Positions 30,127 to 40,141 are shown, numbered from the stretch's first letter. The stretch is DNA of 64,000 nucleotides from Bacteroidaceae bacterium (GCA_024401095.1 JAKSLR010000001.1:62001-126000), one strand, 5' to 3'. Notes: generated by a model from the letters alone, not told the origin. Program-made: numbers and translations.

Positions 30127-31881
30127 TCATTTAACAAATTCCTTTAATTGTGAAGCTATTACTTCATATCCCTTCTCATTTGGATGTAAGCCATCAGAGA
30201 AGAAAGACTCATTTATCTTTCCATCTGGCTGCAACAATTTCTGATTGATATCCAGAATTGTCACTTTATCCTCTACCTTCATTTTCTGTTTCAGTAAGGT
30301 GTTCAGTTGAAGTACACGTTCCTCTTGACCACGTCTTGGATAAATGCAAGTGACATATAAATGAGCTTGAGGTTGTTTCTGCTTGATCAAGTCTGCCAAG
30401 CCAATCAATCCCTCTACAATTTCCTCATTGGAATTAAGCTGAAGGTTATTTGTTCCTACGAACATGAAAATTTTCTGAGGGCTGCAGTTATCAAGTTCTC
30501 CATGATACAAGCGCCAGAATACATTCTCAATTCTATCCCAACCCATACCCAAGTTGGAAACACGTTTTCCCTTGAATAGCTTCTCCCAGGACTTAGGACC
30601 TGCATGACGGGCACAATATGGATTTCCCGACCAGTAGTGAGTAATGGAATTACCTATCATCAAGATTTCCGGGTCTGTGGTCTTATTCTGTTCCAATATC
30701 TGTTCATGGCGCTCTGCCCACTCATACTGATCAGGTTCACGACGTTGACGAACCGGAGAGAACTTTGACAGGATCTTACGACCTAAAATTTCATTGATCT
30801 TCTTTTCATAGGCATTGGCATACAAACTCATGCCTAAATCAGAAGCATGCCATCCGTCTACCTGAGAATCTGGAGTCAGCCCTATTTCTTCTTTGGTCAT
30901 ATAATAGACTCCAGGAATTCCACGGCGCAAGATTTCCTCATAGGCTTTCTTTAATTCACGATTAGTTACTACACATTCATTTTCTATTGGAGCATTTGTC
31001 TTGCCGTATGTATATCCACAGTTTTCTACCAAAAGAATTGGCGATTGGCTTACACTTCTGATCTTTTCTACTCCATATACTGTACGAGCTACAATACTAT
31101 CGTTTACAGGATACATATTCGGCATGCAGTCTATGACAAATAGCTGTGCATCAATTTCACTGATCAAATCATAAACTTCTCTATCTCCCAATGCATTTCC
31201 AGAGAAGCCTAAATTGATGACCGGAGTATCTGTGCGACGAGCCACTTGGCTACTCCATGCCATAGCAGGACGACTTGCCGCAATACCTTGTGCAATACTT
31301 GTTCCATACACAACGATAGGACGTTCCTGTGTCACAGGAGCCCACTTTAGCTCACAAGAATCCGGTATGCCAATTTTCAAGCTCTTGACCTCTGAAAGAA
31401 GGGGAAGGAATAAACGATACATACTTCCACGCTGATGTATATTATGATATTCCAAGTCTTTATAGACAAACCGTACTGTATCATTTCCATTGGTAGGAAT
31501 ACTCATACTGGCAGGGCATGCATTCCAGTCGGTTACACCGTGGCAATCAGTTACATACATATCAACACCAGCTGTTGCAATCAGTGGCATATTTTGAGCC
31601 TGATTCACTCGACTTAAAACCATTTGAACTTCTATCTGAGGAGCATTGCAATAAAACGGAATGTTCAATCCGGTACTATTTGTAGAAAGCCACCAGACTA
31701 CAGGGCGTACCAAGTCTTTTGCCCTATCAGGCAGACGATGATAGTTCTTTGCATTTTCTGTATTCCACGCACGACCTTCAATATGAGGTACGTCACCTTC
31801 CAATGGATCATACCATGTGGTTTGAGCACTAATCTGCAGGACGCCGAAACCAAACACCAGAGATAGGATTATCTTCTTCAT
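30127..31881 (-). CDS. Secreted protein with two SGNH/GDSL hydrolase domains
   Basis: 584-residue exported esterase-like protein with a Sec signal ending near ISAQ (residue 20). An N-terminal beta-rich part (about 20-180) leads into a first SGNH domain with GTS (S195) and D342-x-x-H345 in VDGWHAS. A second SGNH domain begins near residue 404 with GNSITH (S412), GTNN near 477-480, and D563-x-x-H566 in SDGLHPNE. Both active-site sets look complete. SGNH enzymes commonly remove acetyl groups from glycans. It is 8 bases upstream of the metallo-beta-lactamase gene and 15 bases downstream of the next esterase. Confidence 0.85.
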   Translation of the reverse strand: MKKIILSLVFGFGVLQISAQTTWYDPLEGDVPHIEGRAWNTENAKNYHRLPDRAKDLVRPVVWWLSTNSTGLNIPFYCNAPQIEVQMVLSRVNQAQNMPLIATAGVDMYVTDCHGVTDWNACPASMSIPTNGNDTVRFVYKDLEYHNIHQRGSMYRLFLPLLSEVKSLKIGIPDSCELKWAPVTQERPIVVYGTSIAQGIAASRPAMAWSSQVARRTDTPVINLGFSGNALGDREVYDLISEIDAQLFVIDCMPNMYPVNDSIVARTVYGVEKIRSVSQSPILLVENCGYTYGKTNAPIENECVVTNRELKKAYEEILRRGIPGVYYMTKEEIGLTPDSQVDGWHASDLGMSLYANAYEKKINEILGRKILSKFSPVRQRREPDQYEWAERHEQILEQNKTTDPEILMIGNSITHYWSGNPYCARHAGPKSWEKLFKGKRVSNLGMGWDRIENVFWRLYHGELDNCSPQKIFMFVGTNNLQLNSNEEIVEGLIGLADLIKQKQPQAHLYVTCIYPRRGQEERVLQLNTLLKQKMKVEDKVTILDINQKLLQPDGKINESFFSDGLHPNEKGYEVIASQLKEFVK

Positions 31882-31896
31882 TTTATCTTTTTTATT

Positions 31897-33975
31897 TTAT
31901 TCCGTTATGAATGTAGAAGCCGGCAATTCTTCTTCATTAACCAGATTTGCCCTAGTAAACGGTTGCCAACCATAGCGGACAGTCTTCGGATTTTTTACCT
32001 TGTCACTCCAAACCTTTATCTGATCACCCACAACTTCTGCCGTAGCTGGATAGAAAAGCTGGTCCGGACCTGCTATTTCAAAACAGTTTAGAGCTTCCCC
32101 ATTTCTGCCATGTAAACCATTCGCATAATCAAATTTCAACATCATGTAATTGCCTCTGATATCACAGCTTTTATAAAGCGGACCAGATGGCATCACATTT
32201 TTTTGATAAGTCTTATTTAATGCCCAACGGGCCAATCGTTGTCCTACAGGCTGCTTCATTCTTGGGTGGACATCTAAAGAATCACCAACATCATGACTGA
32301 CAGCCATTCCTGTATATGGAACTAAATCCATCAAACGACGTTGAGAATCTCTAAACCATGTCCAAGAAGGACGGTTCAAACTTGATAACTGTACATAATA
32401 GAAAGGCATCTCCGGATTATTCCAGGTTCTTCTCCAACTTTTCACCAACAACTGGAACAACTTGGTATGGGTATCCCAATTGTGTGCATTGCTCTCGCCT
32501 TGGTACCATATAACACCTTTGATAGGATAATTCTGTAAAGGAGCTATTCCACTTTCATACAAATAGCAAGGTTCATAAGGATGACGCTGGAACTTGTTAG
32601 AAGATTTGGCTACGTTCTTGGCAGCTCTTCCACGCGCCCAATCCTGGATGAAATCATTGCCTGTCCAATTTCTCAAGATAGCCGGAAACTCATCTTCCAA
32701 TGTCTTTCTATCCACGTATGCTTCCGCACCTGCTCCTCCGATGGCATTGTTTATCAGGCCAATTGGAACATTTAAAGAATCTGCCAGCATTTTTCCGAAA
32801 TAATACCCTACAGCAGGGAATTCCGAAGCTGATTCCGGAGAACAAGTCTCCCAAGCTGCAGGAAGATAATACTGCAGTCTATTCAGACTATCAAGTACCG
32901 ATTCATCCCATTCCACGTCATTGGTCAGCCAGCGAGCCTTCATGTCATAAAAGCGGATTTGAGAATGATGCGCCAGAGGTATTTCCTTCTCTGCTGCCAC
33001 ATCCTGTTTCAACATGAACGCCATATTAGATTGTCCAGAGCACAGCCAGACCTCTCCTGCCAACACGTCACGGTAAACCACTTTTCTTTTCCCATCAGTC
33101 ATCTGCAGTCGATACGGACCACCAGCAAGTATTGGATCCAGCAGAACCGACCATTTTCCCACATTATCAGCAGTTGCAGATGCAGTTTGGACAAGTTTCC
33201 CATTTTCTTTATACAAGGATACAGTGACCTTGTCTCCTACATTCGCCAAACCATGAATATCTACTTTCTGACCATGCTGGATGACCATATGGTCAGTATA
33301 CATCTGAGAAACCTGCAGACCGCCAAAATCTCCTGTAATGCATTGCTTTACATAGTTTGCAAGAATGCCTAAGCCCTCCTTGACAGGATGAATATTATCT
33401 TGAATTAAATTTGGATAAAAATAGAGCGGTGTATGAAAGTCAATCAGTTCTACCTGACTATTTTTGGCAATTTGTTCAATGGCAAGTTGTATCTCTGCGT
33501 GCCAGTCGCGAGTTCCCGATTCAAAACGCCAGTGATGAACGCCCAGGGGACTCATCTTGGCAATAAGAATACGACAACCTGGACGTGCCACCCTGAAAGA
33601 GTCTATCAAGGCCATATAATCAGGAATGAATTCGTCTCGATAATTCGGCCAATCTCTTGGATCTGTATCGTTCACGCCCAAATGGATGACCACAATGTCA
33701 CCTTTAAAAGCAATAGCCTGCTGGAATTCCTCCATCTGCATATAAGGGCGATGTCCATGGTTCAACAGCGTTGCACCAGAACGGCCAAAGTTACCCACTT
33801 CATACTTTTCGCCCATAAGTTTCTGGAGTTGAGAAGGGTAAGAGTCGGTCTCTGGATTGGCTGTTCCATAGCCAAAAGTGATGGAATTACCCACACAAGC
33901 TATTCTTGTTTTCTCCTGTGCTTGCAAGAGTAAACACAGAATCAAACCTAGAAATAAAGTTGTTATCTTTTTCAT
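31897..33975 (-). CDS. Fusion of SGNH hydrolase and sialate O-acetylesterase
   Basis: 692-residue exported protein (signal MKKITTLFLGLILCLLLQAQ). Residues about 22-215 form an SGNH hydrolase with GNSITFG (S31), GVND near residue 100, and D193-x-x-H196 in DNIHP. A linker with a small beta domain (about 220-305) leads to a sialate-O-acetylesterase-type domain with GQSNM (S316), WYQGESNAH, and a late SHDVGDSLDVHP. Such enzymes deacetylate sialic acids or plant cell-wall glycans. First gene of the secreted hydrolase operon; the promoter candidate at 34002-34009 precedes it. Confidence 0.88.
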   Translation of the reverse strand: MKKITTLFLGLILCLLLQAQEKTRIACVGNSITFGYGTANPETDSYPSQLQKLMGEKYEVGNFGRSGATLLNHGHRPYMQMEEFQQAIAFKGDIVVIHLGVNDTDPRDWPNYRDEFIPDYMALIDSFRVARPGCRILIAKMSPLGVHHWRFESGTRDWHAEIQLAIEQIAKNSQVELIDFHTPLYFYPNLIQDNIHPVKEGLGILANYVKQCITGDFGGLQVSQMYTDHMVIQHGQKVDIHGLANVGDKVTVSLYKENGKLVQTASATADNVGKWSVLLDPILAGGPYRLQMTDGKRKVVYRDVLAGEVWLCSGQSNMAFMLKQDVAAEKEIPLAHHSQIRFYDMKARWLTNDVEWDESVLDSLNRLQYYLPAAWETCSPESASEFPAVGYYFGKMLADSLNVPIGLINNAIGGAGAEAYVDRKTLEDEFPAILRNWTGNDFIQDWARGRAAKNVAKSSNKFQRHPYEPCYLYESGIAPLQNYPIKGVIWYQGESNAHNWDTHTKLFQLLVKSWRRTWNNPEMPFYYVQLSSLNRPSWTWFRDSQRRLMDLVPYTGMAVSHDVGDSLDVHPRMKQPVGQRLARWALNKTYQKNVMPSGPLYKSCDIRGNYMMLKFDYANGLHGRNGEALNCFEIAGPDQLFYPATAEVVGDQIKVWSDKVKNPKTVRYGWQPFTRANLVNEEELPASTFITE

Positions 33976-34001
33976 GAATATAGATATCAGGCTTAACGAA
34001 G

Positions 34002-34009
34002 CAAATTTA
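34002..34009 (-). promoter_or_regulatory. -7 element for the secreted esterase operon
   Basis: Minus-strand TAAATTTG (plus-strand CAAATTTA), 26 bases before the ATG at 33975, matches TAnnTTTG. The -33 position shows TTTC rather than TTTG. Confidence 0.55.
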
Positions 34010-34063
34010 GTCTATTTTTTTTATCTATGAAAATTTCTAATGAGGCAACTCCCTATAAAGAAA

Positions 34064-34090
34064 AAAAAGTCCGTCGAAACGGACTTTTTC
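34064..34090 (-). terminator. Terminator of the RND efflux operon
   Basis: Perfect stem GTCCGT / ACGGAC with CGAA loop (34069-34084), extended by A-T pairs, with an eight-base U tract in the minus direction. It closes the operon ending with the TolC-like gene. Confidence 0.88.
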
Positions 34091-34118
34091 TAATAATAAA
34101 CTGGTTCAAAAATAAATC

Positions 34119-35357
34119 TTATTGCTGGATTCCTACAGCATACTGCATCTGCACCTGACACTGGTAAAGATTGCTGCAGGCTTCGTAATAACCTTGCATC
34201 ACATCGCGATAGGTCTGCTGTGCAGTGAGCAGTTCCAGCAAACTGCTCTCACCGTTCTGGTAACCAATCTTCCTGCTGTCTACAATGTCACGGGCATCCT
34301 TCAGCAATGATTCATCATATTTCAGCATTACTTTCTGAGCTGCCAACAAGGCAGTATAGGCTTGAGCAGCTTCCATATGTACCTGCATACAAGCTGCCTC
34401 ATAATACTTCTGGCTCTGGAAAACCTGCTGCTGTGCTGCAATCTTCTCTCCCTTGTTCAAACTAGAGAACTTGAGTGGGATGGAAAAGCCTACACTCAGG
34501 CCATTGAACTTTGGTGCAGGAGCAATCTCATTACGCACCTCTGTGTTATAGGAATAACCTACATTCAAGTTCAATTCCATTCCTCGAGTTGCCTTTACCA
34601 GCTTGAGGTTGTTCTCAGAAAGTGTCTGAGAAAGTTCTGCAGCTTTCAGATCGGCACGATTTGCTTCTGCCAGTTTGTACAACTCCTCTTCCTTATAATT
34701 GCTGGCCATTTTTGGCAATTCATCTCCTTCCAAACCCGTTATGGTTTGTCCTCCGCAAAGGAAAGAAAGCGCAAGCAAAGCATTGGAGTACTCTGCTTCC
34801 AAAGCGATGAGTTCTCCCTGTAAAGTCTGAGCTTCCAGACGGCTTTGGGTTGCATCTGTTCTTCCCACATCGCCCACAGCCAAGCGAATGCTGTCACTCT
34901 GCGCTACCTGCACCATGTCTGCTACATTGGCGCTCAGAACCTCACAATCCTTGTGTAGTTTCCAAGCTTCAGCCCATGCCTGAGCTGCTTCAAGACGCAA
35001 ACTGCTCAGATAGGCTGCCACACTGGCTTCTGTAACCTCCTTCTCACTTTTAGCAGCTTGAATGCGGGCCTTTCGTACACCCGACACATCGAGGTCATAA
35101 CTCAGGCCTACCTCCAGAGACTGACCCATCTGCATGTACCAATCCTGATTATTACCGTAGTCTACAGACAGTTCCGGATCATTGAAAACCTTGGCAGCCT
35201 GCAGGTTAGCCAAAGCAATGTCAATATTGTACTTCTCTGCCAGATAACTGGTATTCTTCTCCACTACAGCTTGCATGAATTGAGCATAGCTGATGGATTG
35301 AGCCTGCATGAACTGTGGGAGCAGGACACATATGATAATATTAATAATCTTCTTCAT
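34119..35357 (-). CDS. TolC-family outer-membrane efflux protein
   Basis: 412-residue outer-membrane channel of a tripartite efflux pump (CusC/CzcC-like). A signal peptide (MKKIINIIICVLLPQFMQAQ) precedes two long coiled-coil repeats, visible as the alanine, glutamine and leucine rich stretches around residues 100-215 and 300-385, the typical outer-membrane factor duplication. It overlaps the RND gene by 17 bases and ends the operon. Substrate follows from the RND partner, a heavy-metal type. Confidence 0.9.
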   Translation of the reverse strand: MKKIINIIICVLLPQFMQAQSISYAQFMQAVVEKNTSYLAEKYNIDIALANLQAAKVFNDPELSVDYGNNQDWYMQMGQSLEVGLSYDLDVSGVRKARIQAAKSEKEVTEASVAAYLSSLRLEAAQAWAEAWKLHKDCEVLSANVADMVQVAQSDSIRLAVGDVGRTDATQSRLEAQTLQGELIALEAEYSNALLALSFLCGGQTITGLEGDELPKMASNYKEEELYKLAEANRADLKAAELSQTLSENNLKLVKATRGMELNLNVGYSYNTEVRNEIAPAPKFNGLSVGFSIPLKFSSLNKGEKIAAQQQVFQSQKYYEAACMQVHMEAAQAYTALLAAQKVMLKYDESLLKDARDIVDSRKIGYQNGESSLLELLTAQQTYRDVMQGYYEACSNLYQCQVQMQYAVGIQQ

Positions 35358-38300
35358 CTTTCTTGGTGTTATTTGCTATGTGTTGCTCCATCTTGTAATA
35401 AAGAGTTGGCAAGATAAACAAGGTAATGATAGTAGAGAACAGCAGACCATAAACAATTACAGTTGCCAATGGACGCTGCACATCGGAACCTATGCCCGAA
35501 GCCATAGAGGCAGGCATCAGACCCAGGATTGCCACTGTAGCTGTCATTAATACTGGGCGAAGTCGGTGTGACGCTCCTTTGACTACAGCATCCTTCAGTG
35601 GTGTTCCGGCTTTTCGCAAGTCATTGATATGGGAAATCATGATGACACCATTCTGAATGGTCAAGCCAAACAGGGCGATGAAGCCTACGGCTGAAGAGAT
35701 ATTGAAGGTCATGCCTCGTAACACCAATGCCAAGAGACCTCCCAGCAATGCTAATGGAAGCATGGCAATGAGAAGGCCTGCCTGACGATAGTCACCAAAC
35801 GCTCCAAACAGCAGAATATACATGAAAAGCAAGACAAACGGAATGATGATACCTAATCGTGCATAAGCACGGTTTTGGTTGGCAAACTGTCCATCCCACT
35901 GAATCTGGTTCTCTGTATGATCAAATACGATTTCTTTTTCTATGCGACTCTGTGCTTCGTTCAAGAATGAAGTCAGGTCACGTCCTCGCAGGTTCAAACG
36001 CACTGTCAGGTAGCGCTTGCCCATTTCACGCATGATGGAGCTGGCACCAAGCGATGTCTCAATATTGGTAACTGCAGACAATGGAATGCGTGCACCATTG
36101 CTGGAAGTCAGCATCAACTGTCCGATATGCTCTGGAGTATCTCTCGAACTTTCATTATAACGGCAAGTCACATCATATACCCTACTACCTATAAATACCT
36201 GTGAAATGGCTTTTCCTCCGATAGCAACCTCAATCAAATCGGCCACATCGGCTACATTCAAGCCGTAATGTGCAATTGCATCGCGATTTGCTGTAATCTT
36301 CAATTGAGGCAATGGTGGTTCTTGGTCGATAACGACGTCTGCAGCACCCTCAATGCCTGTTACCAGCGAAACAACCTGATTGGCAATCTCACGGGTCTTT
36401 TCCAGATCCTGTCCATAGACCTTGATTGCCAAATCGGAGTGCGAACCAGCCATCTGATCCATAACCATATCAATAATAGGCTGTGAGAATCCAACCTTAT
36501 AACCAGGCATGTGCGACAGCTCCTCGGACATAGCTTCTACCAGTTCTGCCTTATTGCGACCTGTATCCCAATCAGAATAAGGCTTCAAACCCACTGAACA
36601 CTCTATGTGTGATGGAGAGAAAGCCTCAGTACCTTCATCATCACGCCCCACCTGTGTCATCACATAGGTAACTTCTGGAAACTTCTTCAAGGTATGCCGC
36701 AAAGTATCTGCCATCTGAGCAGAACGTTCCAGCGATAATCCTGGAGGAGTCTGCACCTGTATCCAGATACCGCCCTCATCCAGGGTTGGCAAGAAGTCCT
36801 TACCCACCAAAAAGCCCAATACAAGCACTGCCGCCAAGACGCCAACAATGGTATTGCGAATAATCTTAGGACGCTCCATCAGCACAGACGTCATTTGGCT
36901 GAAGTTCTTGGTCAAACGCTCAATGGTCTTGTTATGGAAAACTTTCTGAGGACGGCGATAAACAGCGTATGCCATACCTGGAATAAGCACCAATGCTACC
37001 AGCAAAGCACCTGCCAACGCATAACCGACAGTAAAGGCCATAGGGGTAAACATCTTTTTCTCTATTCGCTCAAAAGCAAAGAGCGGCATGTAAGCCGTGA
37101 TGATAATCAAAGTAGAGAAAAAGATAGGTTTGGCAACCTGAAGCACACGTTTGTGTATGTCATGTTTGTCTAGTGGGCGGTCAGGATAATCTTCGCGTTT
37201 CTTCAAAATAGTCTCTGTCATTACAATAGCTCCATCCACCAGAATACCGAAGTCGATAGCGCCCAGTGAAAGCAGGTTTGCAGGAATATCTGTCAAATGC
37301 ATCAAGATGAAAGCTATCAGCAACGAAATAGGAATGGTAATAGCCACCAGCAAGGCACTGCGAGGACTGCCCAGGAACATGAGCAGTACAATGATAACCA
37401 GAATCATACCGAAGAAAAGGGTATGCGATACAGTATCCAATGTGGCGTTCACCAGATTAGTTCGGTCCAGCACAGGATAAATCTTCACACCATGTGGCAG
37501 CACATCCGCATTCAGTTCATCTACTGCAGAATGCACTTTATCCAATACTTCAGACGGATTGTTGTAACGCAAAATCTGAATAATGCCTTCCACACCATCA
37601 CGATTATCCGTTTCATCGTCCAGATAACCCATGATACCTTTTCGCTCCAGGTTTCCATATCGCAGTGTACCCAAGTCACTCAGGTAGACAGGGGTTCCTC
37701 CCACATTCTTGACCACGATATTTTCCATATCTTTCAGATCAGAAATCAATCCTTCGGCACGAACCACATAGCTCTGGTCACCACGCACCAGGGTACTGCC
37801 ACCTGCATTACTGTTGTTCTGGTTGATGGATTCTTCTACATCTCCCAATGAGATGTCATACTTGCTTAATTTATCGGGATCAATCTCCAGCTGATATTGG
37901 GTAGTAATACCGCCATAGTTACTTACATCGGCCACACCAGAAATCTGGGTGAGACGAGGAATGACTACCCATTTGTTAAGGTCTGTCAGTTCACGCAAAG
38001 AATGGTTGTCACTCTTCAGAATATAACGATAGACCTCACCGGTAGGAGAAGTAAGAGGGTTCAACTCCGGAGCTGCATCGAAAGGCAGATCCACACCATT
38101 GATACGTTCCGTAACTCGTTGTCTTGCCCAGTAATCTTCCGTTCCATCCTTGAAAACCAGCATAATGGTACTGATACCGAAGGTATTGGTGCTTCGCATC
38201 ATTTCCAGGTTCGGCATACCATTCAAGGCGCGTTCCAGAGGAATAGTAATCTGTTGCTCCATTTCCTCGGCAGCCAATCCTGGAACCTGAGTTACCACCT

Positions 38301-38439
38301 GTACAGTAGTATCTGCAATATCAGGATAAGCATCAATGGAAAGCTGCTGCCAGCTATATACACCAAAGGCAGAAATCAGCAGAAAGGCAGTGGCTATCAG
38401 CCATCTCCTTTCTAGAATAAGACCCATTAATTTCTCCAT
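35341..38439 (-). CDS. Heavy-metal efflux RND pump (CusA/CzcA family)
   Basis: 1032-residue inner-membrane proton-driven pump. Twelve hydrophobic segments are arranged in two halves with large periplasmic loops. The fourth-helix motif IDFGILVDGAIVMTE carries D396, D402 and E409, which matches the HME subgroup (CzcA/CusA) of metal-ion RND pumps and not the HAE drug pumps. The methionine set of CusA is not clearly present, so Zn/Co/Ni or another cation is as likely as Cu/Ag. The upstream adaptor ends 3 bases before this start and the TolC partner overlaps its end. Confidence 0.93.
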   Translation of the reverse strand: MEKLMGLILERRWLIATAFLLISAFGVYSWQQLSIDAYPDIADTTVQVVTQVPGLAAEEMEQQITIPLERALNGMPNLEMMRSTNTFGISTIMLVFKDGTEDYWARQRVTERINGVDLPFDAAPELNPLTSPTGEVYRYILKSDNHSLRELTDLNKWVVIPRLTQISGVADVSNYGGITTQYQLEIDPDKLSKYDISLGDVEESINQNNSNAGGSTLVRGDQSYVVRAEGLISDLKDMENIVVKNVGGTPVYLSDLGTLRYGNLERKGIMGYLDDETDNRDGVEGIIQILRYNNPSEVLDKVHSAVDELNADVLPHGVKIYPVLDRTNLVNATLDTVSHTLFFGMILVIIVLLMFLGSPRSALLVAITIPISLLIAFILMHLTDIPANLLSLGAIDFGILVDGAIVMTETILKKREDYPDRPLDKHDIHKRVLQVAKPIFFSTLIIITAYMPLFAFERIEKKMFTPMAFTVGYALAGALLVALVLIPGMAYAVYRRPQKVFHNKTIERLTKNFSQMTSVLMERPKIIRNTIVGVLAAVLVLGFLVGKDFLPTLDEGGIWIQVQTPPGLSLERSAQMADTLRHTLKKFPEVTYVMTQVGRDDEGTEAFSPSHIECSVGLKPYSDWDTGRNKAELVEAMSEELSHMPGYKVGFSQPIIDMVMDQMAGSHSDLAIKVYGQDLEKTREIANQVVSLVTGIEGAADVVIDQEPPLPQLKITANRDAIAHYGLNVADVADLIEVAIGGKAISQVFIGSRVYDVTCRYNESSRDTPEHIGQLMLTSSNGARIPLSAVTNIETSLGASSIMREMGKRYLTVRLNLRGRDLTSFLNEAQSRIEKEIVFDHTENQIQWDGQFANQNRAYARLGIIIPFVLLFMYILLFGAFGDYRQAGLLIAMLPLALLGGLLALVLRGMTFNISSAVGFIALFGLTIQNGVIMISHINDLRKAGTPLKDAVVKGASHRLRPVLMTATVAILGLMPASMASGIGSDVQRPLATVIVYGLLFSTIITLFILPTLYYKMEQHIANNTKKDEEDY

Positions 38440-38442
38440 GGC

Positions 38443-39552
38443 TTAGTTGTTCAGGTAAAGTCCGCCAACCGTAATGATACGTTCTCCAGCCTTCAGGCCA
38501 TTCTTGATGCAGATCTGCGAATTGTCATCATTGTTTCCACCCAGTTCCACCTGTCTTTTTTCAAAGACGTTCTTCTGGTCGGTACAGACAAAGACATAGC
38601 TGTTTTCTTCGCCTTGGAACACTGCTGTAGATGGTACGACAATGGCATTCTGCTGTTCTGAAAGGAAATGAACAGAAACATACATTCCATGCTTGAGAAG
38701 CAGATTCTGATTGTCACAGCTGATGACAACCTGCACAGAACGGGTTTCCTCATCTACCATATTACCCACATTGATGACCTGCCCCATGATAGGCTCACCT
38801 ACACCTGATTCTGGCACTATTTCTGCCTGTCCACCTTTCACTACAGTACCTATGAAACGCTCCTTGATCAGGGCATTGACCCACACCTTCTTTAAATCGG
38901 CAATAGTAATCAACGGATCACTGTCAGCCTTGGTAAAGGCACCTACGGTTACCCCATTATATACCACCTCACCACTGATAGGAGCCACAATACGCATGTT
39001 CTGTCCCATTTTCACACTGGCAGGATCATTGCCATAAGCACGGATTGTAGCAGCAGAAGCCTCCATGTCCTGACGGGCATTCTCATACTCTACCAGCACC
39101 TCTTCCAGTTCCTTCTTTGAGGTGATGCCATGCTCTACCAATACCTTTTTACGTTCATAATCTGCCTTTGCCTTTTCAAAGATCTTCACATTCTGAAGAT
39201 AAGCCTTCGATGCTTCCAGGAAATCAGGAGAAGACATCTCAAAAAGTGTCTGTCCTGCACTTACTTTTGTTCCTAGGCTTACCAGCGAACGGGTTACACG
39301 ACCATCAAAAGGTACATTTACCTCTGCAAAATGACCCGTTTCTGCCTGAACTGTTCCTACAGTACGGAACTCATTGCTGAAAGGCTGTTCTGCCAATGTA
39401 GCGTAATTCAGTTTTGGCAATATTGGAGATTCTAAATCTACTGTTACTGTATTCCCTTGATAAGTTACTTCTTCCTTGTTCTGCTGTACATTACCTGCAC
39501 AGCTACATGTCAGGATTGCTGCCATGAAAATGGCATAACAATTCTTTTTCAT
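38443..39552 (-). CDS. RND periplasmic adaptor, membrane-fusion lipoprotein
   Basis: 369-residue adaptor joining the inner-membrane pump to TolC. It carries a lipoprotein-type signal (MKKNCYAIFMAAILTCSCAG, candidate lipidated C16 or C18), a lipoyl-like half motif VNVPFDGRVTRSLVSLGTKVSAG (split by the hairpin), a coiled coil around residues 110-165, the second lipoyl half IVAPISGEVVYNGVTVG, and a beta-barrel segment. It is 74 bases downstream of the His-rich gene and 3 bases upstream of the pump gene. Confidence 0.92.
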   Translation of the reverse strand: MKKNCYAIFMAAILTCSCAGNVQQNKEEVTYQGNTVTVDLESPILPKLNYATLAEQPFSNEFRTVGTVQAETGHFAEVNVPFDGRVTRSLVSLGTKVSAGQTLFEMSSPDFLEASKAYLQNVKIFEKAKADYERKKVLVEHGITSKKELEEVLVEYENARQDMEASAATIRAYGNDPASVKMGQNMRIVAPISGEVVYNGVTVGAFTKADSDPLITIADLKKVWVNALIKERFIGTVVKGGQAEIVPESGVGEPIMGQVINVGNMVDEETRSVQVVISCDNQNLLLKHGMYVSVHFLSEQQNAIVVPSTAVFQGEENSYVFVCTDQKNVFEKRQVELGGNNDDNSQICIKNGLKAGERIITVGGLYLNN

Positions 39553-39626
39553 AAAAATAAAAATGTTTTAATGTTGACTATACGCAATTCTTCCGCCACT
39601 TACACAAGTGGCTGATTCTCTATAAA

Positions 39627-39974
39627 TTATGCAAGTATAGTCAAGGAAGGAGGACCACGTAGTGAGAAAGTCCAGACAGAACAGGAAAGAAGAACACAGA
39701 ACAGGGTTGTCTGATTCTTCACAGTCTGGTGTACCGCCAGCTTTTGAGGAGCAGAAAGCGTTTCCCCCTTTTCATAAACGGCAGTATTGAATAAATCAAT
39801 GGCTTGAATTTGTGCAGTGGTATGGCTATGAGCTTTATTACCCCACAAATGTGAATGCACAACCTTTGTGTCCGCAAGATAATGCGAATGATAAAAGAAG
39901 TTGTTTGACGCAAAGAAGAATGCGTAAACAGCAAGCAGTAAAAGGCTGATATATTGTCTTTTTCTGTTAATCAT
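39627..39974 (-). CDS. Small His-rich envelope protein heading the metal efflux operon
   Basis: 115-residue protein not assigned to a named family. Residues 8-24 are hydrophobic (an anchor or uncleaved signal); immediately after come three evenly spaced HSH motifs (H29/H31, H40/H42, H49/H51), a pattern suited to binding divalent metals. A second hydrophobic stretch near residues 90-104 is followed by LRGPPSL at the end. Being first gene of an HME-RND operon, a metal chaperone or sensor role is inferred. A good promoter (40010-40041) lies just upstream. Confidence 0.75.
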   Translation of the reverse strand: MINRKRQYISLLLLAVYAFFFASNNFFYHSHYLADTKVVHSHLWGNKAHSHTTAQIQAIDLFNTAVYEKGETLSAPQKLAVHQTVKNQTTLFCVLLSCSVWTFSLRGPPSLTILA

Positions 39975-40009
39975 TAACGGGCACCCTTGTCGTGTTTACA
40001 AAAACGCTG

Positions 40010-40041
40010 CAAAGTTAACGAAAAAACCTATATGAGCCAAA
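40010..40041 (-). promoter_or_regulatory. Proximal promoter of the metal efflux operon
   Basis: Minus-strand TTTG (plus 40038-40041), 20-base spacer, TAACTTTG (plus 40010-40017). Excellent match to the Bacteroides form, 35 bases before the ATG at 39974. Confidence 0.75.
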
Positions 40042-40072
40042 GAGAAATACTTTTTAACTAGTTTAAAAGCAT

Positions 40073-40107
40073 ATTTCCTGCTCCGGCATCACGCAGGAGC
40101 AGGAAAT
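40073..40107. promoter_or_regulatory. Strong hairpin between divergent genes
   Basis: Perfect 12-bp inverted repeat ATTTCCTGCTCC / GGAGCAGGAAAT with an 11-base loop. It lies between two minus-strand promoter candidates (40010-40041 and 40142-40172). No U tract follows on the plus strand, and only a loose T run on the minus strand. It may be a leader attenuator, a small-RNA end, or an operator. Confidence 0.6.
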
Positions 40108-40141
40108 TTCATCAACTAACTAACAAAATAATTCTATGGTG

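Noticed and set aside
37297..38415. Two long open frames (184 and 172 residues) antisense to the RND pump gene
   Set aside because: Complementary to a clear pump gene; compositionally His, Gln and Ile rich shadows.
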